DNA from: Sacculina carcini
Lineage: Eukaryota > Arthropoda > Thecostraca > Sacculinidae
Assembly: GCA_916048095.2 (NCBI GenBank)
Contig: OU696595.1
Coordinates: 2,420,795 to 2,484,794, forward strand
Reading direction: 5' to 3'
DNA length: 64,000 nucleotides
Made by a program: the position numbers and the translations under genes. Of the stretch, positions 43,430 through 54,540 are shown piece after piece. The notes under the pieces were generated by a model. The model saw only the letters and a list, made by a program, of their open reading frames with translations, was not told the DNA's origin and did not search any database. Position 1 is the first letter of the stretch. Every line of letters starts with the position of its first letter.

Positions 43430-43485
43430 TGCGGTTGCGTGACGTCATCAAGTACGTGTGCGTCTGGCCCCGCCCACTTCTGCAG
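43430..43485 (+). promoter_or_regulatory. CRE plus GC-box cluster (alternative promoter) or polypyrimidine tract
   Basis: TGACGTCA (43439-43446) is a perfect CRE, CCCCGCCCAC (43469-43478) a GC/Sp1-like box, and CCAAT motifs follow at 43490, 43521 and 43553. This is a strong vertebrate-style promoter grammar. The same bases CCCGCCCACTTCTGCAG also make a good 3' splice site for candidate exon 3. Both readings are possible; sequence alone does not decide. Confidence 0.4.
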
Positions 43486-43588
43486 GCGACCAATCAGCAG
43501 ACGGTGATTCATTTGTCAGCCAATAATCGTTCGACAAGCCACGACGGTGCAGCCAATCGCCGCTCGGTTGCCATGGAAACTCAAGCAG
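43486..43588 (+). CDS. Candidate exon 3 of the large gene
   Basis: A C/T-rich 3' splice site ends CTTCTGCAG at 43485 and a consensus donor GTGAGT starts at 43589. In phase 0 (as required by exon 2) the exon encodes ATNQQTVIHLSANNRSTSHD and GAANRRSVAMETQA, leaving one base (phase 1). A Kozak-like ATG (GCCATGG, 43573) sits inside, so this could instead be a first coding exon driven by the CRE/CCAAT cluster. Confidence 0.45.
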
Positions 43589-43604
43589 GTGAGTTTATTC
43601 TAGT

Positions 43605-44224
43605 GCAGTGGTTCGCACCCTTTTCAAATCAGCAGTCAGTTCTCGCACCCCCTCTGTATTCTTGATCGCTATGTTGAAAAAGATAAATATACAAACGGTG
43701 TAATAACAAGACTTGTATTCAATATCCAATCATATAGCCTAATCAGTAGTGAATGCAGGGTGATTTTTTCGGGGGCAGGAATATGTATGAGTGACTAAGT
43801 AGCGTGTGAAGGTGGTGTAGCGTACAGTATTTGCCTATTTGCGTACGATTATATTGGGCCAAATGTGGCCTGTGTTCACTGACACGCGACCCGTCCCCTT
43901 TTGAAGCAGGGCAACCCACGCCTCTGCTAGCCTGTTTTGGCCTGGGTTCAATCAGGACCGGTGTGCTCCGGGATCGTACTGCACCCGGAGCGAGCACTCT
44001 CACCTCCAGTGGGTGAGAGGCCTAGGCCAAGCTCCCGGAGTCTCCCTGGATCTGCCAGTGAGCAATAATGTCTCTTGAAGAAAATTCGGCAAAATGATTT
44101 ATTTCCAGGAAGAAATATAAGGCATAGATAAATGATATTAATTATTCACAGGAATTATCGCACCCCTTGGAACCAGACTTGAACCCCGTAGAGGTGCGAG
44201 CACCCCCGGTTAATAACCTCGTGC
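43605..44224. mobile_element. Decayed hAT-like MITE, second copy
   Basis: The left end CAGTGGTTCGCACCC and TTTTCAAATCAGCAGTCAGT match the element at 39065. A weak right end GGTTAATAACCTCGTG is at 44209-44224. Inside, 43860-44060 is a G/C-rich segment with CCCGGAG/CTCCGGG inversions and a GGGTTCAATC box that may be a decayed tRNA-derived SINE. Confidence 0.4.
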
Positions 44225-44571
44225 GATGTTTATTGTAAGCATTGTGTATTGTAAGTGTTAGGTTTAAATCACCTAGAAAATATTTACACAATACGTATTT
44301 GTTATTGCAGATTTTATATATCTTATATATTGTTCCTTTTAATTTTGTCATATTTTATAGTGGCTAATTGATGTAATAATTATAGTGTATTGATTGTTTC
44401 CGCTAAACGGAAATGATGACACCATTTTAAACCAATTTTCATGTTAGCATGTTATATATCTTCATTTGTTTCAAATAATAAATTATTTATTCCTGAATTG
44501 TGAACTAAATTGTGATTTATCTACTGATAAATTTGTTTCAAATTTCATTTATTTTTTGGAATGCTTGACAG

Positions 44572-44636
44572 AAGATGGCCTCATTTGCAAGCAGAAATCT
44601 ACTCGTGACGTCACAAACTCCAGTCAGCTGACTAAT
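44572..44636 (+). CDS. Candidate exon 4 of the large gene
   Basis: The 3' splice site ATTTATTTTTTGGAATGCTTGACAG is described by its end at 44571, and a donor GTGAGT starts at 44637. Joined to the single base from exon 3 it encodes EDGLICKQKSTRDVTNSSQL and TN with no stop (phase 1 in, phase 0 out). The other two frames are also short, so openness alone is weak evidence. The support is the pair of consensus splice sites plus phase. Confidence 0.42.
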
Positions 44637-44989
44637 GTGAGTCGGCTGGTTTGTATGTTCAACACTGTTGAGGGCCAAAGTTCTAATCTGGCCTCCGAAA
44701 TTTTTTCCATTGCTCTCTATCTGAGGTTATCGACAGTTATCATATACCGTAAAACCCGGCCTTTAAGTCCACCTAGCCATATTAACCGATTTAACCGAAC
44801 CTGCGACCATAAAATTAATGAAGTTGGCAAATTGAAATAATTTATTTGTGTATATTTAGGTTCATTATACATTATTAAATGTGAATAAAAATTGCTATGC
44901 TATTTTTTAGGGTTTTCATGGTGATCTAAAATATATCACTGCTGGAGAGCGCCGTGGGATACAACGCGTATAGCGGGTCTCTTACTAAT

Positions 44990-46290
44990 GTCTTATTTTT
45001 CAATATAATATCTGCACAATGTGGTCTAACTATGAATAAGGGTGTGACCTTCCTGGACGACCTAGGCTTCGATGTCGATGAGGTTGAGGCTTACATTCTT
45101 CTAAGTTGAGGTTGACATTGGAGGTTCTCGAAGACTTTCAATCGAGGAGATGATTATAAAGTATCACAGCCATCACGACCTGAAGAGCTTATTCGAGGTA
45201 AACACATTCGATTCAATATGGTCCTTGTGCGCCTCCGACGGCTACATCTACGCTTCATTTCTGTATCAGGACAAGGAGTAGGGTCGCTCAGCACGGATCC
45301 CAATGGGTTATCGAGTAGTTCTCAGCCCCATATCCTGTGTCGACATCGCTAACTGGAAGGAGCTCTATTTCGAAAAATTGTTCACCTCTCCATCACTTCT
45401 CGTCTCGCTGACCAAAATGAGATTCAGTGCGTTAGGAACCATCCGTGCCAATTGAACCAAGAAGGCTCAGTTCAAGTCGGACAAGGATATTAAGGCTTTG
45501 GACTCTTGAGCAGAAATGCAACCATAAGAACCAGATTAAGTTTGTCAAGTGGAACGACAGCAGTTTCGTTCACATGGCGGCGAACTACTCCAAGGTACGC
45601 CCCATAGTGAAGGCGCTGCGGTACAGCCGCACCGAGAAGAAAGTGAAGGTCGGCAAATATGCTGTCCTAGGTACGTTTGATACTGCTTCAGTCCCGGGTC
45701 TCTTTTTGTTTATGTTAGGTTTAGTTGGGAAGAGAGCGGGACTGAAGCAGGACCAAATATACCTGGGGTGCATATATCCTTATCCAAATGTCAAATAGCT
45801 CCGTGGAGGTTGACATGTTCCGCGTCATCTCCAAGTACAACAGTAACATGGATTCGTGGACCACCATGATTTGATGGTGGCGCACGTTGTGATTGGGATC
45901 GGAGAGAAAATGCTACTTCTATCCTCTGACGGGCGCGATCCAGATGAGCCTGGTGAACGCCTGATAGCGCTGCCTGGTGGTGCACACAATAAGTTGGTGG
46001 AAAAGCCGGAACAGATTTCGGTCCTTGACTTCACGCGCGAGGTGGCGCTCTCATATATGAAGATCATCAATGGCAAGGACTCAATAATTTAACGAGCCCG
46101 GATCGCTTCTCGTGTTGGAATGATAGCGCGTCCTCCGCTAGACTCCCGCTTCAACGTCGTCGGACATATTCGCCTCGTGCGTGAACAGCAACGGTGATGT
46201 CAGGGACCCGGTTGCAAGTCAATCCCGTTGTCCTAATACGGAAAGTGTGCAAACACCACGCTGTGCAGGCAGTGCTTCAATCCCTATCAT
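44990..46290 (+). pseudogene. piggyBac-type transposase pseudogene
   Basis: Across several frames it encodes IWSLCASDGYIYASFLYQD (the KLW.LC...GY motif), GYRVVLS, ELYFEKLFTSPSLLVSL (FDNFFTS..LL), ALGTIRAN (GT.R.NR), IKFVKWNDSSFVHMAANYSK (KW.D...V.LLS) and SSVEVDMFRVISKYNSNMD (corresponding to GGVDL.D). A Cys-rich tail near 46220-46290 (CANTTLCRQCFNPYH) matches the C-terminal zinc-binding domain. This is the DDE domain order of piggyBac transposases. At least six stops or frameshifts exist and the GGVDLMD aspartate context is altered, so it is dead. No TTAA-flanked ends were found. Host genes derived from piggyBac exist, but decay argues against that here. Confidence 0.7.
45683..45750. repeat. 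14-bp perfect inverted repeat within piggyBac pseudogene
   Basis: CTGCTTCAGTCCCG (45683-45696) and its exact reverse complement (45737-45750) flank a 40-bp loop. The pair lies in about 110 bp of extra sequence that separates two adjoining blocks of the transposase, so it may be a tiny insertion. Confidence 0.8.
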
Positions 46291-46389
46291 ACGACATAAT
46301 TACCGACTGACAGCTCGAAAAAGTCAATTTCATGTTCCGATACGGACCATCTGGACTTGGATTGCAACTATTGTATATACTCAAAGATT

Positions 46390-46574
46390 GTAGCGGTACC
46401 AGGATTTTTCCGATAGGGGACTGAGGGGGGCTAATAAAAAGGTGCGCAGGTTGGGGAAACATGAAGAACTATTCTTGAAATGTTCATGGTCAGGATTTTC
46501 GGTGTACTCGAAGGGAGTTTGGCACAGATTGGGGAATTTCAGCCCCTCCAAGTCCTCCTTTGGCACCGCCGCTG
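46390..46574. mobile_element. Family F non-autonomous element, second copy
   Basis: Left end TAGCGGTACCAGGATTTTTC and right end CTTTGGCACCGCCGCTG are diverged forms of the CAGTGGCGGCGCCA repeats of the copy at 2666-3145. The interior shares CCGATAGGGGACTGAGGGG and AAATGTTCATGGTCAGGATT. At 185 bp it lacks the nested element of the first copy. Confidence 0.6.
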
Positions 46575-47008
46575 CTCGAAAGTATTGAAAAAACCGACAG
46601 TAACGCATATTTCCATTATTAGACTGGTTCTTCTTTTATATTTTTTATATATTTCGTACGATGAACCTATTTCCTCTAAAATGGAGTTGGTACTATTATG
46701 AGCGTTCTCCGGCAGTGATCTATTTATAGATCAGTGAATGTAAATCGCTCCTATACATAATTACTAATGATCAGAGTATTGAAATTTGTTGTGAAGGAGC
46801 ATTGATTTTGTTGTGTTGTTTTGTATGAGACAATAAATAAATTATTAAAACAATTTGTTTTTTCTACTCAAGGTCGTGTCTATACTATGGGTCAACAGAG
46901 AGAACCACCGAAAATATGGTAAAAATGGTCTACTTCAATGCTCTATCAGAAGTTGAAAAACTAAAGTAATGATTAAAAATAAAATACTAAAAGTAAAAGG
47001 TCCAAATG

Positions 47009-47940
47009 CAGGGAGTTTTGGGTGGCCACAAAACACTCCTTGATTTCAAATATTTATTACATGATTTATTGAGTTCATAATCAGTCGATTTTGGTGGCTA
47101 CATTTACAGAAAACAACAAAGTTTCATATGAGAGATGTCATAGGCAATTAATAGGCACTCATAGGCACTTAATGTGTGCCCCTCTTGTTGCCCGGCGTAT
47201 GTCAAGGCGATAGTCAAGAGTGGCATGGAGATTCAATCTCAAGAATGACATGAGGATTCTTGGTCCCCCATATTCTCACATTCCCCTGTTCACCTTCCCA
47301 TTGAGGTGGAAGGTCGCTTCATCACTGAAGATGATCTTCGACAGCAGATCAAGATCATTTTCCATTGACTCTTGGAGACCGTGGCAAAAATTAACACCTG
47401 TTTCTCTGTCTTGTGAGTATAACTTTTGGACCAGCTACAGCTTATAAGGGGTAAACCTCAAGCGTTTGCGTAAGACCTTTTTTACTATGCTTCGTGGAAT
47501 TTGTAACTCTTGGCTAGCTCTATGAGTCCACTTCTTGGGGCTGCGAACAAAAGCTTGTCTGATACTGTCAACAACTACTTCAGAAACAACTGGGCGTCCG
47601 GAATGTCCCTTTCTCTGATCACAAATGCACCCCTTTTCAAGAAATCATTGTACCACTTCAAAATGGACTTGTTAGTAGGTGGATTGTTATGATAGATGCG
47701 TCTGAACGAACGCTGCACAGTTGCTAGCTGCACAGGTGTTAGCAGCACAGCTGCACAGGCGTACGCCATCTTGGATAAGACTTCCGCCTAGCGGGGGATG
47801 TAAAAATTTCAACCTGGAAATAAAGGAAAACAAAGTTTTATTAGTTTATGTAACTATAGACACCAAAATTGTAAGGTTATGAACGTCATACGACATACTA
47901 TGAATATTTGAAATCAAGGAGTGTTTTTGTGCCCACCCTG
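47009..47940 (-). mobile_element. Deleted mariner-like transposon with empty-site partner
   Basis: The right end, read inverted, is CAGGGTGGGCACAAAAACAC (from 47940) followed outside by TA. The left end is diverged (CAGGG..GGTGGCCACAAAACACTC from 47009). The minus strand encodes the N-terminal helix-turn-helix of a transposase (47769-47578, ATVQRSFRRIYHNNPPTNKS then ILKWYNDFLKRGAFVIRERD). Further down (about 47330-47220) it encodes DEATFHLNGKVNRGNVRIWG, holding the first catalytic Asp. The middle and the C-terminal catalytic residues are deleted or out of frame. The homologous direct-repeat unit at 48150 has no insertion at this point. Confidence 0.8.
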
Positions 47941-48039
47941 TAATATAACAAATGAATTATATTCGTTATATCAAAACAATTCAGAGAAAAAAGTAGTTGA
48001 AGTTGGTGATATATTTTTAGATCACTGCCCGCTAATGGT

Positions 48040-48130
48040 TTAATCTAACCTAACTTAACCTACCTAACCTACCTAACCTACCCAACCTACCCAACCTACC
48101 CAACCCTTCCTCTATGCCTAACCTAACTTG
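48040..48130. repeat. AACCTACC/TTAACC-like run
   Basis: Degenerate CCTAACCTACC and CCCAACCTACC units for about 80 bp, complementary to TTAGG/TTGGG-like motifs. Telomere-like in appearance but internal and imperfect. Confidence 0.6.
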
Positions 48131-49479
48131 CCCTAACTACTATACTTAACTTATAAATTGCACTAACTATAACTATTATATCATTGAATTTTTTTGTGAA
48201 GCAGTATGAGGCTATAAATAAATTATTAAAGTCATTTTCTAATCGGGGTCGTGTGTCTACCCTGAGGATATACAAAGAGAACGACCGAAAAAGGTTAAAA
48301 ATTGTCTACTTCAATGCTCTATTAGGATAAGTTAAAACTTTAAAGTTATGATTTAAAATAAAATACCATAAGTACAAAGTCCAAATATTATAACAAATGA
48401 AGTATATTCATTATATCAGAAAACAATTATGACAAAAAAGTAGCTGAAATCGGTGATATCTATCTATATAAAAGAGATCCTCTGTCTGTGTGTCTGTCTG
48501 TCTGTTTGTCTGTCCCACCCTCCTTGGTCCATTTTCAGCAAGCTGCTACTCGGTAACCACTTGGTGTACCCGCCAACAATTTATACCATTACGTTGGAAA
48601 TTTTCTTGTCTACACGATAGGATAAATTTTAAATTTTAAAAATAAAACCAAAAAAAGTTATCGCGGTGAAAAGACAAAATGAACCCTGAAAAATGCGAAA
48701 ATCTTGGTCAATATTCCTGCATCTACTCCTCATAAACCAGAAATGGTACAGCTAAACAGATTATACCACTGTGTAGAGAATATTCTGTTCTACTCGGTAG
48801 GCTATAATTCATATTCAAAAATTAAATATAAAATATGTAAAAATGACAAAATTTCAGTCTACATTCAAAATTATATTTAAGCTCGACGCGTCCCATTTTC
48901 TGTACTTTTTTCTCTATTTCTCAGCAACTAACTATGACACATCTAAATAAATATTACCATCATGCTGGGAATTTTGTTTTCTACAGCGCGGTATAATTTT
49001 TAATTTTCCAAAGTGTTTGAAAAAAAATGTTACGGCGGTGTGAAGTCAAAATGACAAAGTCAAAAAGGCAAAATTAGCACTAAAAACGCGAATATTTTGG
49101 TCAATATTCCCCTATCTATTCCTCATAAACCAGCAGAGTTACAGCTATAAAAATTATACTATTGTGTAGAGAATTTTGTGTTCTACAAGAAATATTCTAA
49201 TTTATACCCACAAATGATACCAAAAACGTAAAATTGGCAAAATTATCAAATACATCCAAAATTACACTTGAACACCGGGCGACTAAAATTAATTCATTTT
49301 TCTACTATTTCTCAGTAACTATTTGTTACACATAAAAATAAATTATACCATTGTGCTGGAAATTTTGTTTTCTACAATACGGTATAATTTGTAATTTTCC
49401 AAAGTATATCTGAAGTAAGTTACGGCGGTGTAAAGTCAAAAGGACATATTGCCAATTTGACAGCTATTATGCGCACTTG

Positions 49480-51203
49480 CGATTACACAGGAATATACTA
49501 CTGTGTAGATAATTTTGTGTTCTACAAGATAAGCTATAATTTATACCCACAAATGATACAAAAAACGTGTAAAATTGGCAAAATTCTCAAATACATCCAA
49601 AATTACACTTGAACAACGGGCGACTAAATTTTTCCCATTTTTTTACTATTTCTCAGTGACTATTTGTTACACATAAAAATAAATTATACCATCGTGCTAG
49701 AAATTTTGTTTTCTACAATACGGTATAATTTGTAATTTTCCAAAGTGTATCTGAAGGAAGTTACGACGGTGTAAAGTCAAAATGTCATGTTGCCAATTTG
49801 ACAGCTATTATGCGCACTTGCGATTACACATGAATATACACTGATTTAATTTCACTGAAGTCCAATCACAATTTACGCACTTGCGATTACACAGAAATAT
49901 ACTACTGTGTAGAGAATTTTGTGTTCTACAATATAAGCTATAATTTATACCCACAAATGGTACAAAAAACGTGTAAAATTGGCAAAATTCTCAAATACAT
50001 CCAAAATTACACTTGAACACCGGGCGACTAAAATTAATTGATTTTTCTACTATTTCTCAGTAACTATTTGTTATACATAAAAATAAATTATACCATCGTG
50101 CTAGAAATTTTGTTTTCTACAATACGGTATAATTTGTAATTTTCCAAAGTGTATCTGAAGGAAGTTACGGCGGTGTAAAGTCAAAAGGACATATTGCCAA
50201 TTTGACAGCTATTATGCGCACTATTATCTATCTATCTATTATCTATCTATTATCTATCTATTATCATCGTGCAAGAAATTTAGTTTTCTACAATACGGTA
50301 TAATTTGTAATTTTCCAAAGTGTATCTGAAGGAAGTTACGACGGTGTAAAGTCAAAATGTCATGTTGCCAATTTGACAGCTATTATGCGCACTTGCGATT
50401 ATACATGAATATACACTGATTTAATTTCACTGAAGTCCAATCACAATTTACGCACTTGCGATTACACAGAAATATACTACTGTGTAGAGAATTTTGTGTT
50501 CTACAAGGTAAGCTATAATTTATACCAACAAATGATACAAAAAACGTGTAAAATTGGCAAAATTCTCAAATACATCCCAAATTACACTTGAACACCAGGT
50601 GACTAAAATTAATTCATTTTTCTTCTATTTCTCAGTAACTATTTGTTGCACATAAAAATAAATTATACCATCGTGCTAGAAATCTTGTTTTCTACAATAC
50701 GGTATAAATGTTAATTTTCCAAAGTGTATCTGAAGGAAGTTACGGCGGTGTAAACTCAAAAGCACATATTACCAATTTGACAGCTATTATGCGCACTTGC
50801 GATTATACATGAATATACACTGATTTAATTTCACTAAAGTCCAATCACAATTTACGCACTTGCGATTACACAGAAATATACTACTGTGTAGAGAATTTTG
50901 TGTTCTACAAGGTAAGCTATAATTTATACCAACAAATGATACAAAAAACGTGTAAAATTGGCAAAATTCTCAAATACATCCCAAATTACACTTGAACACC
51001 AGGTGACTAAAATTAATTCATTTTTCTTCTATTTCTCAGTAACTATTTGTTGCACATAAAAATAAATTATACCATCGTGCTAGAAATCTTGTTTTCTACA
51101 ATACGGTATAAATGTTAATTTTCCAAAGTGTATCTGAAGGAAGTTACGGCGGTGTAAACTCAAAAGCACATATTACCAATTTGACAGCTATTATGCGCAC
51201 TTG
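49480..51203. repeat. About 404-bp tandem repeat array within H2
   Basis: Units contain TTTGACAGCTATTATGCGCA, ATATACTACTGTGTAGA and TTACGGCGGTGTAAA in fixed order. 50397-50800 and 50801-51203 are nearly identical, 49822-50222 is close, and 49480-49821 and 50263-50396 are partial. A (TTATCTATC)n microsatellite at 50222-50262 marks a break between units. The homologous part of H1 (17830-18300) is essentially unamplified. Confidence 0.88.
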
Positions 51204-52629
51204 CGATTACACAGGAATATACACCGATTAAATTTCACTGAAGCCCAATCACAATTCAGAATGCATCATATTATCTCCAAGCATGGATGGTGTGGTTTTA
51301 TTGCTTACAGTTTAATTAATGCTACACTATACTGAATATAAAGGCTTTATTGTCCTCAATAACGTTCCGCACGACGGGCGGGTAAAATGCTACTGTGAAC
51401 AAAGTAAACTACTGAATTTAACTGTGTAATTTAATTGGTTTAATTTCAAGTTGCATAAGGATATGGGTTGCAATATCATGTAATGCTAACTTATGCTGTT
51501 TTAGCGGAAGCATTAACCTGGAATTATAGAGATGACAGAAAGTTGCATTGTTTTGACAGTGTTACACTTCTGAGTTACTGCACACGAAGGATGGGTGTGA
51601 ATTTGAGCAGTGTTGAGGGAAAAAAATTCGTCAAAAATTAAAACAAGAACTTACACATTTATATTTTTATATTGGATAAGCTTTTTGATTTTTGTTTCAT
51701 TATATTTTATTAATAGTTCCGCACGACGGGCGGGTTTAAATACGAGGTTGTTCGAGGAAAGATATTTTGCCACATCTAACATAAACACATTCATATTTAG
51801 ACTTTTCTATTGGTTAAGACTTTTTATGGGCTTGCTTTTTTAATTTTTTAATTTGTATTAGTAATTTTATTAACTCAATATTTATTTTACTTTTTGTTCT
51901 AATTGTTCCGCTATACGGGATGGTTTCAATGCTAGATGATATTAATTTATAAATATACTTTGGAAACATTATGATAGAAAATTTAGACAATTTTCATTTT
52001 TCGTGTGTGAATTTTTAATTATTCCGCACGACGGGCAGGTTTAAATATGAAGCGGGTTGAGGGATAATATTGTCAAAATTAAAATAAAAACATCCATATT
52101 TGGACTTTACTATTAGTTAGCATATTTACAGCTTTAATTTGTTTGCTTTTTAATTTGTATTCATTTTCGTTTATGGATTGAATATGAATAGATTTTATGA
52201 ATTGTTCCGCACGACGGGCGACTTTAAATTTATATATATATATATATATATATATAATGAATTATCTGTGTGTGTGTATGCTTGGATACGAGGTGACATA
52301 ACTGAGCGGGTTCAATGATATAGATCAGGGGTTTTAAACGTAAACGAAACGATGGATCATTTTTATGAAATAAAAATGTCCCGCGGGTAGCAACTATAGA
52401 CAATAGAACGTTCAATTTCACCGTGTATAATGAATTCATATACAAAACTAACTTTGTTGACTTCAAGATCCAGAACAAATCGTGTTCGAGTTCTGAATTA
52501 TCCCGCACGACGGGTGGGTTTAAATATGAAGCGGTATGAGGGAAAATTTTTGTCAAAATTAAACTGAAAATCATTAAATTTACACTTTTCAATTGATATC
52601 CTTTGTTTTATTAATTGTTTTTGCACGAC

Positions 52630-53800
52630 GAACGGGTTTAACTGCTAGATGAGAACTTGAATTAAATTATATATAATTAAATCGCATTATACAATAGATG
52701 TGAATTAATCTGTCTTACAGTTTGGTTACTATATTATATTGGCGGGATTCGAGAACATTATTGGTGGGCCGCGTGTTTGATACTAAAAGGGGATGAGATG
52801 ATATACGATAAGATGGGATGGTTGGGTTTGGTAGGATTGGGTCAGGTTATATTGGGTTTAATATGAATGCGGAATATAATGTATGTTTATGAATTTTTTG
52901 GCAGTAAATATTGTACTGGCAAAAGTATAAGAGTACTTGTGCAAATGATGTTGGGGAATGATGTTAAGTTATGCATATATTTGGGAAACATCATGATGAA
53001 AATATTTCATTTTTCATCATTCTTCATTATTCCGTGTTTAAGTTCTGAATATTTCCGTACGACGGGCAGACTTAAATATGACGCTATTTGAGGGAAATAT
53101 TTTGTCCAAATATATAAAAAATATTCACCTTCATACTTTTCTATTAGATAAGACTTTTAATGGGTTTACTTTTTTCTTTTTAATTTTTATCTCTATTTGT
53201 AACTTGTAATATTTTTTATGAATATCAATTTTTATAAATATGAATTTCATTTTATGAATTCCTCCGCACAACGGGCGGGTTTTAATGCTATATGAGAACT
53301 TAAATTAAATAATATATAATTAAATGGCAATATTCAATAAATGTGTATTAATCTGTCTTACAGTTTGGTTTCTATATTATATTGGCGGGCTGCGAGAACA
53401 TTATTGGTGGGCCGCGTGTTTGATACTAAAAGGGGATGAGATGATATATGATAAGATGGGATGGTTGGGTTGGGTTTGGTAGGATTGCGTCAGGATATAT
53501 TGGGTTTAATATGAATGCGGAATATAATGTATGTATATAAATGTATATGAATGTATGTATATGAATTTTTCGGCAGTTAATATTATACTGGTAAAAGTAT
53601 AATAGTACTTGTGCAAATGATGTTGGGGAATTATGTTAAGTTATAAATATATATTGGAAATGTTATGATGAAAATGTGTCATTTTTCATCAGTTTTCATT
53701 ATGTCGTGTTTGAGTTCTGAATATTTCCGTACGACGGGCAGGCTTAAATATGATGCTATTTGAGGGAAATATTTTGTCCAAATAAAAATAAAAATATTCA
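52630..53800. repeat. About 640-bp direct duplication within H2
   Basis: 52640-53140 and 53280-53800 share long blocks, including TCTGTCTTACAGTTTGGTT, GGTGGGCCGCGTGTTTGATA and TAAGATGGGATGGTTGGGTT, each ending with the Helitron 3'-end block. The inverted form of one block occurs in H1 at 16890-16945. Confidence 0.85.
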
Positions 53801-54288
53801 CCTATATACTTTTCTATTAGATAAGACTTTTAATGGGGTGACTTTTTTCTTTATAATTTGTATCTCTATTTTTAATTGAATATTAATTTTATTCTATTAA
53901 TTGCTCTGCACGACGGGCGGGTTTCAATGCTAGATAGTGATGTTAAGTTATCAATATATTTTGGAACCATTATGATGAAAAAGTGTAGTCATTTTTCATT
54001 GTTTCGCGTCTGAGTTCTGAATTATTCAGCACGGCGGGCAGGTTTAAATATGAGGCGGTTTAGGCAAACTAATATGAACATATATATTAAAATATATAAA
54101 TTTAGACTTTGTTATGGGTTCACTCCACTCTTCTTTAATTCATATTCCTTTTCTCTTATGAATTGAATACAAATTGAATAGTATGAATTGCTCCGCACAA
54201 CGGGCGGGTTTTAATGCTAGTATATTTATATTTATGCCGGTTAATGGGTTAAGCACACATGTCACTTTTCAAACCTGAAATACTAGGT

Positions 54289-54538
54289 CAGTGGTTCTTA
54301 ACCTTTTTTCTCTGATTCCCCACTTCTTAATGAGCCATCTCTTCATTTTCCACGACTGCGCTTATAGATTAAATAAATTCAGTTGTTACATCAAAGTAAA
54401 TGCCAAGAGGTCATAAACAAAAATAAACGAATTTGAATTGACAAAATCATACATTTGTCCCTCTGTCTAACATTTACATAACATTATTTAGCTTCCCACT
54501 TGGCGACTCTTCCATTCCCCACAGGTTAAGAACCACTG
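54289..54538. mobile_element. hAT-like MITE with 8-bp duplication TACTAGGT
   Basis: CAGTGGTTCTTAACC (54289) and its exact reverse complement GGTTAAGAACCACTG (to 54538) bound a 250-bp non-coding element. The left flank is TACTAGGT (54281-54288). The right copy of the duplication is split by the Tigger element: TA lies at 54539-54540 and the full TACTAGGT at 55536-55543. Confidence 0.88.
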
Positions 54539-54540
54539 TA

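Larger units (their letters stand above)
46690..48462. repeat. Direct repeat pair, one unit interrupted by a mariner
   Basis: 46770-47008 plus 47941-48030 is homologous to 48150-48455: both contain ATAAATAAATTATTAAA, GGTCGTGT..CTAC, TGTCTACTTCAATGCTCTAT or its variant, and GTAGTTGAA/GTAGCTGAAAT. The second unit runs uninterrupted through the point where the first carries the mariner. Between them lies a CCTAACCTACC-rich stretch. Confidence 0.75.
48463..54220 (+). mobile_element. Helitron-like element H2 (non-autonomous)
   Basis: Starts TCTATATAAAAGAGATCCTC after an A and ends ACAACGGGCGGGTTTTAATG-CTAG at 54220 before a T, the same termini as H1 (13831-18878) in opposite orientation. No Rep/helicase coding sequence is present. 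The 5' half (48463-51300) is A/T-rich and partly amplified in tandem. The 3' half contains about 13 copies of the terminal block (GCACGACGGGCGGGTTTAAA and variants) between 51365 and 54215, at least five of them followed by GCTAG. The element fills most of the presumed intron between candidate exons 4 and 5. Confidence 0.65.

Noticed and set aside
44990-46290. Domesticated piggyBac host gene
   Set aside because: Multiple stops and frameshifts and altered catalytic context indicate decay.
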